NCBI GenBank assembly: GCA_035582835.1
Contig: JAYKAV010002788.1
Coordinates: 2,722,316 to 2,786,315, forward strand
From: Phoebastria nigripes
Taxonomy: Eukaryota > Chordata > Aves > Procellariiformes > Diomedeidae
DNA length: 64,000 nucleotides
Direction: 5' to 3'
The notes beneath the pieces were generated by a model that did no database searches, was not told where the DNA came from, and saw only the letters and a program-made list of their open reading frames with translations. Shown here piece after piece: positions 49,899-62,300 of the stretch. Numbering within the stretch: the first letter of the stretch is position 1; the number at the start of each line of letters is the position of its first letter. The position numbers and the translations under genes were made by a program.

Positions 49899-51928
49899 AG
49901 TGAAAAATAATTTATCACAATTGATCGTTAGTAAGTCCCTGACTATTTTGATTTTATTGCCTTTTGCATTACAAAAGACTACTGATCATACTTTATTCAA
50001 GCCAGTAGAAATTCACATTAACTTACTGTATGGACATTTTAGTGCATCTTCAATTGCCTTGGTTGTTTGTTTTTTTTTATTCTCATGTACATTTATTTGT
50101 TTAAAAATGCAGAAAAGCTAGCTGAGCAGATTCTGTAGAAAATCCTTTAAAATCACTCACATTATGAATTGCCCTAGATAAGGATACTTTTCTTAAAATG
50201 TCATACATAATGTTGACATGAATAGCTGAGACCTTTTGTAAGCAATTTATAATTTGTTGACAAATATGCAGTCAGAGTTCAGTCTAGGGGAAAACATTTC
50301 TCTAGATTATAAAGTAAATAGGATTTATTTGATAATGTCCTGAATTTTGGGGAAAAATAATCTGTGGATTTTACTCATAAAGTAGGTGAGTATGCATTGG
50401 GAAGGAGAAGGAATGCCATTTACTTAGGTTATATGTCAAATGTGTAGTTTCTCTTATAATCTAATACGAGCTTTCTAAGAGTCAGAAACTTAGCAAATGT
50501 AATTGTTCCTTACTAAATTCGGATTTTGAAATAAATCTGTAGTTTCTATAATGCAAATATGCTGCAAAAAAGAGGGAGATATGCACTGACACCAAGTAAA
50601 AACACAGTTCCAGAAATGTGCAGTCTGTATGATTGATATACAGTTTGTTGGCTGACCAGAAACTTTGTGCTAAATCGAGGCCAATAATGAAATTCAGAGG
50701 CAGATTTTTTGCAATGCCTACACTGCATTACTATGCCTGTGTGTGAACACTTTGGATCGGTTTTCATTTACATAAGGAGCAGAACTTGATAAATCAGATA
50801 TAAAATTCAGTGTCTGAATTATTGGATGGGGTGTTATGTAATCAGAATTTTAAAAGCAAAAGTTAAAACAAAATTGGCCCTATAAAAGCAAACCATTCCA
50901 GATGAATGTGAATTTATAATTAACATTCCCCATGCTTACCAACAGTGGACCAGAGTTATATTTTTCATACTTCCTAACAGTGTTATTTCTTATTAATGTG
51001 TTCAGAGGGCTATTTAAAGGTAAATTACTGATTATTAAATTACTGAGTATTTCAATACGACGTCTTAAAGCAAGACTTCTTTTTCCAAAATTTTTACCTT
51101 TTGGCCCTTTATCATAAAGCAGTAAAGTTAGGAAGATGATAGCACACTTATGATAGCTTGTAGCTATCATCTCATGTGTCACCCTATACAAGATTTTTTC
51201 AGAATCCAAAGAAAGAGATAAGACTGAGAGGAGGGGGCAGGGAGCAAAGAAGTAAGATTCCTGAATCATTAAAAATTTATTTTTAGGGTTGTAGCTTTTT
51301 AAAGGCTAGTTTACTCCATTGTCATCATGCTAAGAATCAAGAAAGGATTAAAGACATTTTATTTAATGTCTCTCCAACAGGAAGGAATACAACATTGAAT
51401 CTGCATTCCTTAACCCCAGTCATGATGATGACTTTGTCTGGAAAATGCATATATACGATGAGAAGTCTTCTTTTCAATTTAGGAAAATGAAGTATTCCTG
51501 ATCTGGCTCCGAATTTTTGAACGATGTGTTTCTACACTGTAATTTTGAAGACAGTTATTTTCTTCCTGTTTGAAATGAAAATATATAGCATATTTTCTCA
51601 GCAGGACAATTCCAGAAGGTGCTTTGACATGTGTTTTAACTTAACAAACTAAAGGCAAAACTGTAGAGCAATGATTAAGCTATCTTATTGGGTTTTTTGA
51701 TTTGTATTTTTTTTTTGAGGGGGGAGTGGAAGGAAGTGTTCCATAAAGTTTACATAAAACTTTAACCAAAATTATTTTCCGTTATAACCCTTTTAAGTCT
51801 CATTGATAACAAGTTGTTTAGCTTGACAGCAATTTGATTCTAGATAAGATATCAAATGATCACTGAACAGATGGCAATGACTTTTTATTGCTATCAAGTT
51901 GTGCTGAATTTGAGTGGACTGCTGAAAA

Positions 51929-52216
51929 ATGAAGAACAATATTCTGCTAGCAACTCTCTCACTCCAGCTACTGTTCTTCTGTTTACATCTAGAATTATGT
52001 GAAAAGGTTTTATTCATTGAAAATGAACTGCGACTCTACAAAGCTGCAGAACAACCAGCCTATAGGTTGGCTGTCTCGGAGAGGCGCTTGTTTGCCCAAG
52101 CTGTATTGTTCAGTGCCAGGTGGTCCAGGCTCAATTACATGTGCTTGGAAATGTCATGTGGACACAAGTTACCAAGTTATTTGGTAACTACCAAGACATT
52201 TAAGGTATTTTGTTAA
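51929..52216 (+). CDS. Small ORF with signal-peptide-like start (doubtful)
   Basis: A 95-codon ORF starts MKNNILLATLSLQLLFFCLH, a basic start plus hydrophobic stretch that resembles a signal peptide. It then continues through the repeat copy at 52041-52162 to a TAA. An AT-rich hydrophobic run can arise by chance, and ORFs of this size are expected in 64 kb of non-coding DNA. No Kozak support or flanking splice logic is evident. Confidence 0.12.
   Translation: MKNNILLATLSLQLLFFCLHLELCEKVLFIENELRLYKAAEQPAYRLAVSERRLFAQAVLFSARWSRLNYMCLEMSCGHKLPSYLVTTKTFKVFC
52041..52162 (+). repeat. Unclassified direct repeat, copy A
   Basis: It matches copy B at 53410-53528 over about 120 bp. A 39-bp core is identical (52095-52133, beginning cccaagctgtattgttcag) and the flanks are more diverged. 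A palindromic cctataggt-type stretch lies on its left side. I do not recognise the family. Confidence 0.7.
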
Positions 52217-53161
52217 TATTATGAAATCTGCTTTCCAAATTTACATTGTAAAATTAAAAACAAAATTGTTTTTATGTAATAAGACTGTATGAATTAAGTG
52301 TATTATGGTCACCATAGATTTCAGTCATGTATTTTATTTCTGTATGTAATTTCTTCTCTTTTGATTCAGAGGGAAAGGATAGAAAAAGTGAAATCTCTGT
52401 TCTCAGAAAATAACTTATTTAAAAGATATTGATGTGCAGTGATGTGAAATAATACTTTAGAGCTCTAAAGTGATGCAAAAGTACGTGAGAAGTTACTTGC
52501 TGACATCTGAAACTGCAGAACCCCAGTCAGTTTGAAAGATTCAGAAAACTGGCCAGTAATATTTCAGTTTATGCTACCTCACAGTTCATACCACTTAATA
52601 AAGAACCAAGGTCAAACTTAAACAGTTTCTATAAAAAACCATGAAGATAAAGGCTAATGTTTCCTTTTCCTTTAAAACTTGTTTTACTTTAATCAACCAC
52701 TTCCTATGTTACTATGAAAAATTCAGAACTATGACATCAGAGCCATTCTACTGCCAAATGACATGGCATAAAACTTATTTTTCTGTTTTACTTTCTTGAA
52801 AACATAAGAAACAGAAACAAAGCTAGCATTTCTATTTTTTCCATAAAAGGTGCCTATTTACATGCACTCTGTACTCTCTTCTTAGTGAATATTTTAGATC
52901 TCTCACACTAGAATGTTTTGAGTTTTTCAACACTCCATCTGTTGTCATAGGCAGTGTTCAATTTTTCTTTATTAATTAGTGGGAGAGCATGTTCTTTTAG
53001 GTTTTTTTCATTGTTGTGAACTTTTACGATGGGTGAGATTATTCAAATTCTTCTTTGCTTTAACAGTGAAGTGGACTTAAGCTCTTTTTTTCCCCTAAAA
53101 ATGAACTAACTTGAAGTTTTAAAACTGTATTTATCCACTTTGTGATTCCCTCTTTGCCCAG

Positions 53162-53221
53162 AGGTTGCAAAGTGTTAGAAAAAGTGGTGTAATCTGCAGC
53201 AGCTCAGTTTCTAAAGAGTGT
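53162..53221 (+). other. Exon-like segment, 60 nt
   Basis: A good acceptor (tgtgattccctctttgcccag) and a consensus donor (gtaagtg) bound 60 nt that read RLQSVRKSGVICSSSVSKEC from the first base. It lies beyond the terminal exon of the upstream gene. It could be an exon of another transcript, an alternative distal exon, or chance. Confidence 0.2.
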
Positions 53222-53409
53222 GTAAGTGAATGTCTACAGTTGTATTTAGTAATTACAGACTATTTTCATCCATCCTGGAGGAACGCAGCTGTTCAGGATG
53301 GCACAAAGACAGGACTTCTAACAGGAGCCACACTCTTGAAAATTTTTGAGAAACCCTGTGTCCATTATTGTAAATACTCACTTGGTAAGAACTAGGTAAT
53401 TGGAGTATG

Positions 53410-53528
53410 AAGCTGTAGAACAACTGGCATGTAGGCTGGCTGTCTCAGAAGTGCTTTTTCACCCAAGCTGTATTGTTCAGTGCCAGGTGGTCCAGGCTCA
53501 CTCGCATGTGTTTGGAAATGTCAGGTGA
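53410..53528 (+). repeat. Unclassified direct repeat, copy B
   Basis: Second copy of the repeat at 52041-52162, same orientation, about 1.37 kb downstream. The 39-bp core is at 53462-53500. A 2-nt length difference just left of the core breaks the reading frame relative to copy A. Confidence 0.7.
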
Positions 53529-55630
53529 ATGCAATAGGTCTAGCAGAAGAAGGGAAGGGAATCAACACATTGCTTTTGTGCATTTCATTTGGAAACTGTA
53601 GAATGTTTGAGGAATCACTGGATGATGCTGCATGTATGCAGAGAGGCTGTATAGTGCATTTGTGATTTGCCTGGACACGTGACGGGGTAGGAGCTGGAGG
53701 ATGACCCTCTGTTGTCACAGGCCTACAGTGGTAAGGCCTGTCTATAGGACTTCTCTAGAGCATCACCAAAATAGTGTTTTTCTGGAATAATATTTTTTCC
53801 CAAAAGAAGCTGAATAATTAACTTTGTGTGAGCCTTTCTAATAGTTACAGAAATTGCAGTCCTGTGGTAGACCAACTTGAGTATCATCAGGTAGCTTTAT
53901 TACAGGAAAACTCACAAAGAACATGAACGTGTCTTTGATATTTCTTATATTGGGGCAAAATATGAGGACAAATCTAAATAAAATCTATATTTAGCAAGGT
54001 TTCTCAAGTCTAATTTTAATCATTGCAGTTTCCTCTCAAATACCTACATACAACAGGGAAGGGGATAAAACAGTATGTGTAATGAAATAGTGTAACTTTG
54101 TAGACATAGCATTAATGTCATATGCAGATGTTCTGTGCTATGCAAAGTTTTACACAGTTGATGGACCTTTGAAAGGTTATCTATAAAATATATTCTTGTA
54201 CATATGCCTTAAATGCAAAAATCTGATTATTTTGAGCTAGCAAGGTCTGTTGCAAGTAAGTATATGGAGGCCTGTAGTATGCCATATCCATTTCTTATGA
54301 ACATAAGTAGAACAAGAGTTCAGCCCTTTCTCAGTTATCACTTACAGTCCTTACTGTTGGACTTCAATTTATACCATTGAAGCCACTCTGGAATGTCTGT
54401 TTCTTTCAGCCACTAACAGTCTTATTGATAGTAATTTNTCAAAACAGAAGATTTTTGGAGTGGAACAGGGAGTTTATTTCTCAGACGCAAGCTGTTGTGT
54501 CCCCATGATTAAAGTCCATGCACCCTCTTTTGTTATCTCTTTCACCAATGGAGGTACTGGGTGTGTCTTTTGCTTTNAGTAGGCTCTTTCTACCTCAAAA
54601 AATTAGATGCCCTTTAAAGTTATATGCAGTATGTCTTGAGAGAGTATTTCTGGTGGAAGTAGCATTAATATTGTTGTAGTGATGAGTGTTTTGCTGTTTG
54701 GAGGAATTTGGTGATCTCTGGAGATGATGTCCAACGAATGGGTTTGTGAGCTCGTACCATGGAATCCAAGTGCGTGCTTAGGACAATGCAAATAGCCTGA
54801 CCTCTCCAAACATGGCAGGCTTGCTTAATATCTGCTCCTGCCTGGAGCAGCATTTTACTATGAAACACAGTTTCATAGAAAACAGAAATGTTTCAACAGA
54901 AACATACAAAAGAACTTTCCTGATCTGGCTAAAAATGGCTTTGTACATTTCAAAAGCTCTTTTGAGTCCTGTGTCAGAATCTGAAACCTGCTTNGTGGAA
55001 TAGGCAGCCTCAGCTGTTCAATAGATATATTGTTTTATCTTTTTACTGAATGGGTGAAAAAGCTTTATTTTGGGCCTTACTGTAGTAGACCTGTAAAAAG
55101 TGGAATTGCCTCTTAAGGTTTTTTGTGGCATACTGACTCTGAAAAGTCAAAGCTTGCAGTCATCTTCTCTCCTTACTGAACAGTTTATCCTCTTCCATTA
55201 CTTGACTCCTTATTCAGCTTCAGTGCAGCCTCTGAACCTGCTACCAAATTTCTACCTGTGAGTGCAAAATAACCGTCAAAATGTTAGCACGTTTCTCCTT
55301 TCTTATCAACCTTACATTAAAAACCATTTCTTCAGATACCCCAGGAGGCTCCAACTCCAATATTCTTAATTTTTTTCAGAATAATTGAAAGCAATTGTAT
55401 GCAGTATATGAAAACAGCCTTACACACACATCTCAAAAAAGGTTTGAGATACTTTCTCTAGAAAATACAGTGCTACAGTCAGAAATTTATCTAAATGTAT
55501 TTTTCTGTTAGAAATCACCTTTTGTTCCTGAAGTTTTAAACATCTGTAGATTGACTTTGATATGTATGAATAATGATGTCATTTAACTACTTCTAATTTT
55601 TCTGTACCATCGTTCCATCTGTAGCAATTT

Positions 55631-55635
55631 GTTAT
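55631..55635 (+). repeat. Left target-site duplication GTTAT of ERVL LTR
   Basis: GTTAT directly precedes the LTR start and is repeated at 56212-56216 directly after its end. Five bases fit ERVL-type integration. Confidence 0.9.
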
Positions 55636-55891
55636 TGTCCTGGTTCCAGCTGGGACAGAGTTAGCTTTCTTCCCAGTAGCTGGGGTGTGTGTGCTGTGTT
55701 TTGGGTTTGGTGTAATAGGAGCGTTGATGGCCCATTGATGTTTTGGGTGGTGCTGGGTGGTGCTTGCACCGGGCACCTTTCGGCCTCCCATGCCCTGCCA
55801 GGTGCATGGGAAGCTGGCGGGGGGAGCATAGCCGGGGTGGTTGACCCAGCTGGCCAATGGGGTATTCCGTGCCATGCAACGTCATGCTCAG

Positions 55892-55898
55892 TATAAAA
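55892..55898 (+). promoter_or_regulatory. LTR TATA box
   Basis: TATAAAA sits about 180 bp upstream of the LTR's ATTAAA signal, where the U3 promoter of this LTR family is expected. Activity cannot be judged. Confidence 0.6.
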
Positions 55899-56010
55899 AC
55901 TAAGGCGGGGGTGGGGGTGGCTCTGGGTGCCGGAACAGGCTCTCGTATCGGGCACGCGTCGGTTCGGTGGGTGGTGAGCAATTGCATTGTGCATCGCCTG
56001 CTTTGTATAT

Positions 56011-56035
56011 TGTTGTTGTTGTTGTTGTTGTTGTT
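56011..56035 (+). repeat. (TTG)n microsatellite inside LTR
   Basis: About eight TTG units lie between the TATA box and the polyadenylation signal of the LTR, probably an expansion within the R/U5 region. Confidence 0.9.
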
Positions 56036-56211
56036 ATCACTGTTATTATTACTGTTCTACTTTGTTTTATTTCAATTATTAAACTGTTTTTATCTCAACC
56101 TGCGAGTTTTCCTACTCGTGCCCTCCCGATTCTCTGCCCCATCCCACTGGAGCCGGGGGGTGAGCGAGCGGCTGCGTAGTGTTTAGGTGCTGCCAGGGTT
56201 AAACCACGACA

Positions 56212-56216
56212 GTTAT
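56212..56216 (+). repeat. Right target-site duplication GTTAT of ERVL LTR
   Basis: Exact match to 55631-55635 on the other side of the LTR. Confidence 0.9.
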
Positions 56217-57994
56217 ATATTCTGAGGGCAAAAATTCTTACACTGTTACTTTTTTCTTTTATGAAACCGGACAGGACATTTCTTAATATTGTGTGGGGTT
56301 TTGGGTTTTTTTTTTCCGGTTTTCTCTATGCCTGCTCTTGGGCAGAGTGCTTTTCTATTGGAATTTCAATAACCATTTTGTGCACTGAGCTAGAATTATA
56401 ACAAAAAAGATAATTTCTGATGTGACTAATTCTGGGAGAAGGTAGAATATGTTCTTTTCATTGTTTTAAAACAATGGAATATACTTCCATTATTTCTTCT
56501 AAATTGCTGAGTTGCTCTTTGTTTCTGCCAGTATTTTACAAGAACTATATTAAAAACTTTTAACATTCTTAGTATTTGTTAATGTGTTTTAACAACTTGA
56601 AGGTAAAAGGTTTTGAAATGAAACATGTGTAGTATGTTCCTTTGTCAATATATAATATGAATATTCACCTTCCTGTATAATCTTCTGTTACTCAGTTTAC
56701 AGATGCAGCATTTCTCTTTTGAGTGTTATCCCAACGCATACAATTGGCTGTCAAAAGCACGTTTTCATGCGACAGGTTATTCAGCAACTACTGACTTTCC
56801 TTTTGGATTACGCAAATGGTTGCTTAGAGTCAGTACACGGTAGTCCTTTTCCTTGTGTTTGAATGATGTGAATGTGGTGCACAAGTCCTGTCTGTACCTT
56901 TCTAAGCTTTGCCTCTGGAAGTGACTTGGTACACTTGTTGTTTACCAACTGGATTATCATAGTATTTAGCATCCTGTACAGTGGGGTGGTCATGTGAGGA
57001 TCCTGTTGGGACAGGACAAAGAAATAGTCCCAGCCTTGGGGATTACAAAATTTAAATTAGAATACATGCATTCAAGCAGGAAGGGACAATTCAAGAATCA
57101 GTGGACGTATGACAATTTCTAAGCCTGTAGGCAGTACTGTTTTTACAGAGGATTCAGAGGTTGTCCAACTTGCGTGAGAAGACCACTGAAAATTACTTTT
57201 TTGTTGTTTTTGAGTGCAACTTGCTTCAATGCAGTATTTCAGTATTGTAACTGAAAGTTATTCTTTAATAAGAGTAAAGATGATTCATTCATGCTCTGTC
57301 TAATCTGAACTCTCTTGCTGAATAGGTTCTACTAGCTGAGGAAAAGTACATGTCATGCAAACAGCTTTTTACTCCCTACTTTTGTAAGCTCTTGAACTAC
57401 ACTGAATATGTAAAGTATTACACAAAATTTACTTGTGTTTATCTGCTGACTAATATTTCTTTGTATGAATCTTGTTTGACATATACCTATATCATTATGT
57501 GTTAAAGATTCTTCATTCTCAAAGGTGAAACTGGAATGAAAATTCTGAATTATTAGTATTTTAAGGATAAATATATTTACAAGGAAATTGTAATTACTAT
57601 GAAATGTTGTAGGCACAGAGATAAGTACATCTAAATACTTTAAGGTAGGGAAATGTCTTAGAGTCATTCAGTCTGACATACTTCTTTCTGTCCTGAAGAG
57701 ATAATGTGCGTGCATGTAAAGTATGTTTTGGGTGTCATTTTAGTCTCCCTGTACAAAACAGATTATTTAATGCTCAATAAGTAGGGTTCTTTTTTTGTTA
57801 TCCTGCCCTTTGACACCTGGATTCATGAATGGAAAGAATGAAAAGAAACAAAGAGACTTTGGATTCTGTTGCTTTAAAATTTTCACTGATACAAGAACTT
57901 GACTGACAGGAATACAGCTTCTATTTGCAATTAGTAAAGAATCAGACTGCCAAAAAATGGTATTGGTTAACAATAATCTATGAGGATTTTGGTG

Positions 57995-57995
<1 letters not shown>

Positions 57996-58029
<34 letters not shown>
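57996..58029 (+). repeat. Poly-T tract, 34 nt
   Basis: Thirty-four T residues, followed by cggca and another T-rich run. Confidence 0.95.
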
Positions 58030-59336
58030 CGGCATTTTTTTTTTGTTTTAAATCCTCTCTCATAGGATAATAAGTGGTTGCAGATGTTTTTTCAACCCTT
58101 CCCTTGAAAAATTCCTTGGTCTAAGAATTTCATGTTAAGGTCTTTCCTTTATACCTCATTAATTGCATTATGTTGTAGGCTTTAATGTATTTTGTTAGGT
58201 TCCAGAATTTCAGTTAAAAATAGCTGAACTGAATTGGAAGAGTGCAAATGAAAGATTCTCAGTGTGTGTCAGTGGTAGTTTTGCTATTGATGTCAACATA
58301 ATTGTGATTTTACTCTGCTACTTTACATGGTTCAACCTGAACAAGATACAACTTCAATTCCAGTTTCGTAGTTAAACTCTGCATAGGCTGCAAAATTGAA
58401 CTGTTTATAATAGAGCTGTAAGAATAGGAGGATATCCAGTTTGTTCTGGAAATCAAATTAGCCTTAATGCATCTCAGTGTCAAAACTTGTGCTAATGGAA
58501 CAATATAATATTGGTATTAAAATTCTAAGAATTTTAGTTAAAACACTCAGTCACAAATTTATCTAAACATATTTTTAAGCAACAGAAGGTGATTTCTAAC
58601 AGAAATTTTAATATCAGTGACAGTAATACTATACTCAGTAATAGCTTTATATAAAACATTGATATTCACTGAGAGATAACCTAGGTTGCTTGATGAAAAA
58701 CTTGAACAGTGTTTTTTAATGAAACAGCATGAATTGAGATACAATGTTTAAGAGCAAATATTCAGGGAAATTAATAGAAGATATGCTAAAGAGAAGCTGC
58801 TGGAACTTTGTGATAGGTATTCTTTGGTATGATGAGTTACACCAAAGAAAGTATATATTTTGTAACTGCTTTTTAAATTCTTTTTAATAAATGGCTGTAG
58901 TATATTTTTTAAAAAAAACAAACTAATAGTAGTGAGTTCAGTAGTTGGAAGGTGTGAGTTATTAAATTATCTTCTCTGGAAAAGCCAAGATGACAGGTGG
59001 GGGATCTTGACCATAAGACAAACTCAAGTCTAACATTTTTGAGGGGTCTGTGTTTTACTGTTAAATCTTATACAATTATTCCTGTAGATGATGATGAGAT
59101 TTTTCTCAGCCTGTGACTGAAGGAGAGTAGTTATGATTGGAGGTCTCTCTTTCTTAAAAATAAAACACCTTTCATTGAACAGTACTGAACAGCTGTGGAA
59201 TTCAAAGTTCTGTTCTAAAGATCTGTTGCTCCAAAATTACATGTTGCATCTCTGTCTCAATATTTACGTGTATTTGCCATTTTCTTTGTTGGAGAGGGGA
59301 ACCATATCTAAAGAACAAACAGAGTATGACTTTTAA

Positions 59337-59357
59337 TTTTTTTTTTTTTTTTTTTTT
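59337..59357 (+). repeat. Poly-T tract, 21 nt
   Basis: Twenty-one consecutive T residues; no element body seen beside it. Confidence 0.95.
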
Positions 59358-62300
59358 AACCCAAATCTTGCAACAGTCCCAAACTCGTGCAATTCCACTG
59401 TTTTGATAAGAAATGTGATGGTCTTACAGCAGCATTGAGAATCATATAGTCTGTTGTCACTCTTAGTTATAGCTCCTTCCCCCCAACCCCCAAATCAGCT
59501 AAGCTTTGGTATGATTGTTGGTGGATTATTCTGTAGATACATTTCTGTAACTATGTCATTTCAACAAAGGGTTCTTTTCAGTTTCTACTCGTGCATTTCT
59601 CTCACAAGTAGACTATAAACGTGAAGAAATACAGCACAACCAAAGAAGTGTACAACAAATATTCACTACACAGCAGCTCATATGTCTTTCCATTAGTCAA
59701 ATGAGGGGCTTCCCATCCTTCTTCTGCCTCTTGTCTATGTCTGCATATTAATCAAGTATCTGAAATATGCATATGAGAAGTAACCATTTATACTGTAGTA
59801 GTTATAGCTTTAATTGTAAATTTGATGTATAATAATTTGAACCGTTTTTTTCATGAGCTGTGCTCATAATTTGTTCATTGTATTCTTTCCAATCCATTTT
59901 CCACAGCTGCAATCTGAGTAAGTGGCTCAATTATAGTTAGTGTTATCCTTTAATATTCACTGTGCCTCATGGAAAACTTTGAAAGAAATATTCTATTTAA
60001 AGACAATTATGCTTAAATATCATGGTTTTCTAAAGACATTTGCATGAAAACAAATGCATGAAGAACTCATGTTCCTCTTCCATATTCCTGTCTGCAGTAA
60101 TAATTCTCCTGCGTGACATCATAATCAACTGTCATATGATACAATATTACAGTTCAGTGTGACCAGAATTTTCTGGCTTGCACACAGAAATAAGTAGCAT
60201 GGCTTGAAAACCAGGCATAGCCATCATTTTGCTTCTGAAAATTGGATAGTTCTGATTTAGGAATCATTAAGAAATAAATGCTCTTAATAGATACACTGAA
60301 AATATGTAAATCTGAAAACATTTGCTTATGTAGCCTGTTTTTAAAAATAAGCAAACTGAAACAAGTTTGAACTTGCATTAAAAAACTTTTTTGTATGATT
60401 TTCTTCTTTTTCAAAAATTACTTACTTTTTTCCTAGTGGCGACCTTAGTTTTAGGAAATGATACCTTGTGACAGATTTGTTCAGTGGGTTATCTGGTTCA
60501 GAACTTGTGAAAATACAGGCAGCTTACAAAACATGTTCATTTCTCCTTTGCAGTGTTCTTTTTCATTGCACTTAAAAGTATGGGCCTGAAGGCAGAATTT
60601 TCTTGCAGACTTTGGATTCCCATAAAGTAGCCATTATGTAACTGCTACTCTGCTATACTGACAAAATACATAACACTACTACCCTACTATGTGTTTCTTT
60701 GAAGAGTGGAAACTAACCAGGCTCTGAGCACACAGAAAATGCTGTGTAGACTCAATTAAATGCAAATTAAATGTCTGATCTTCAGCTTTTGGCATATTAT
60801 TCCTGCCTATACTCCTATTTTATCAAATTGCACTTCCCATTTTTTAAGATTAGTAGAGCTTGAGAGTCATGGTTTATAGAATTGTCATCTTGATAAATAG
60901 TAGAAATTAATGCTTTCATCCAAATTATGCATTCTTTTTAGGATGATAACATTACATAATAATAGGGGCAGATTTCCAAAGTCTTGAGCAACAAAATGAT
61001 CACAGAAAGACTTCTTAAATAATTCATTTCCATCTATCAAGGCTGACATGAGGCAGCNTTACCAAACAGCCTCCTTTTGACAGGATAGTCCAATAGTACA
61101 GTTCTTATTCATTGCTCTGCTACTGGCACAGGAACATTTGTGGGCACATATCCAGGTCCTCAGGAAACTTGGAATCATTCCATGTTAAAGAACTGTAACT
61201 GTGGCTAACAAACCAGCTGCTGTATTGAGCTCAGAAGGAAGTCTTTGTAGCTGTGTGGAAGGAACTTAAGTTATTTGCATAACATCCAGCAGCCTTAGTG
61301 GGAAGGGTTGGCAGGAGCACAACAGCAGGGTAGGCATCCAGCTTTTCTTTTCTGACCATATCTGTCAGTGATTCCATTCTTAAATGCTAGGATGAGACAA
61401 AAAGAGAGAGAAGTGAAGAACTTGACCAAAAAGACTGTACAGATCTGAAGAGAAGGGTAGTCATGATCATATTGACAGCATTCTTTGTGGAAGTAATAGT
61501 TTATTAAATTCAGCAAACAGAAGTGGTTTATAATAAACAGTATCAACATCTATAGGGGAATGTTTGTGAGTTGCTAAATTATTACTATGGAGAGAGAAAA
61601 ACCTTAAAGAACAACAAATACAGGTGAGTATAGTGCTATCCATCAGCATAGGTTAGCTGTCAACCAAAACATAATGTTGTACTGAGTTACAGGAATTTAC
61701 AGGAATGGTCATTTATAGTAAAAACAGGCAGATTTTGTCAATTAAGTCAACTTCAGATTTAAAAAAAATATTTACTAGTATACCTTAAATATACTGCATC
61801 ACATCTGCAAATATTAATATTTCCAATAAAATGTCAATCTACAGTTCCAAACCAGGCATTTCTTTGGTCTTCTGTCACACCAGCTTTACACTGTAAAGAA
61901 AAATTATTCTCTCTAAATACTACCTTTTGCAATATACCTTTGTTTTAAAATACTCAGGCCATACTTCATCAAGTATTTAAGCTAACACCACCACCACCAA
62001 AAAAAAAAAGTCTTGCTTTCCTGTGGCCTTCAGGCTCTCTCCTGCCTTCCACAAATACAGCTGTTTGTGAGGCCAAACGGTAAATCACGTTGTGGATTTG
62101 GATTGAAAATAAATGGGGTGGTAGCGTGCATTTGTTGCTCTTTCCTTCTGCCTCCCACCATCTCACCCCCAATTTAATTTCAACCTGGATTTTGTTCCTG
62201 GTCCAATTCACTACTTTTGCACAAATGCTTATGACAGAAAAAGGGTTAACACAAGGGAAGGAAAGAATGGAATTTTTGCAGGATAGCCTTTTCTGACCTT

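Larger units (their letters stand above)
49899..55630. other. Sequence between two solo LTRs
   Basis: AT-rich sequence with the 52/53-kb direct-repeat pair, one exon-like segment at 53162-53221 and one signal-peptide-like small ORF at 51929-52216. No retroviral internal region is present, so the two flanking LTRs are independent insertions and not a provirus. Isolated N calls occur near 54438, 54577 and 54994. Confidence 0.5.
55636..56211 (+). mobile_element. Solo LTR of an ERVL-type endogenous retrovirus, with intact target duplication
   Basis: This 576-bp LTR starts tgtcctggttccagctgggac and ends gggttaaaccacgaca. It carries a TATA box TATAAAA at 55892-55898, a TTG trinucleotide repeat at about 56011-56035, ATTAAA at 56078-56083 and the conserved tttatctcaacctgcgag block near the U5 side. 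Identical GTTAT repeats flank it. It is related to the LTR at 49306-49898 (same termini, same landmark order) but diverged, and in the opposite orientation. No internal retroviral sequence is attached. Confidence 0.93.

Noticed and set aside
49500..49918. 136-codon plus-strand and 112-codon minus-strand ORFs
   Set aside because: Both are inside the solo LTR, whose higher GC content leaves frames open; LTRs of this kind do not encode proteins.
55579..56186. Cluster of 98-120-codon ORFs on both strands
   Set aside because: They coincide with the GC-rich ERVL LTR and its TTG repeat.
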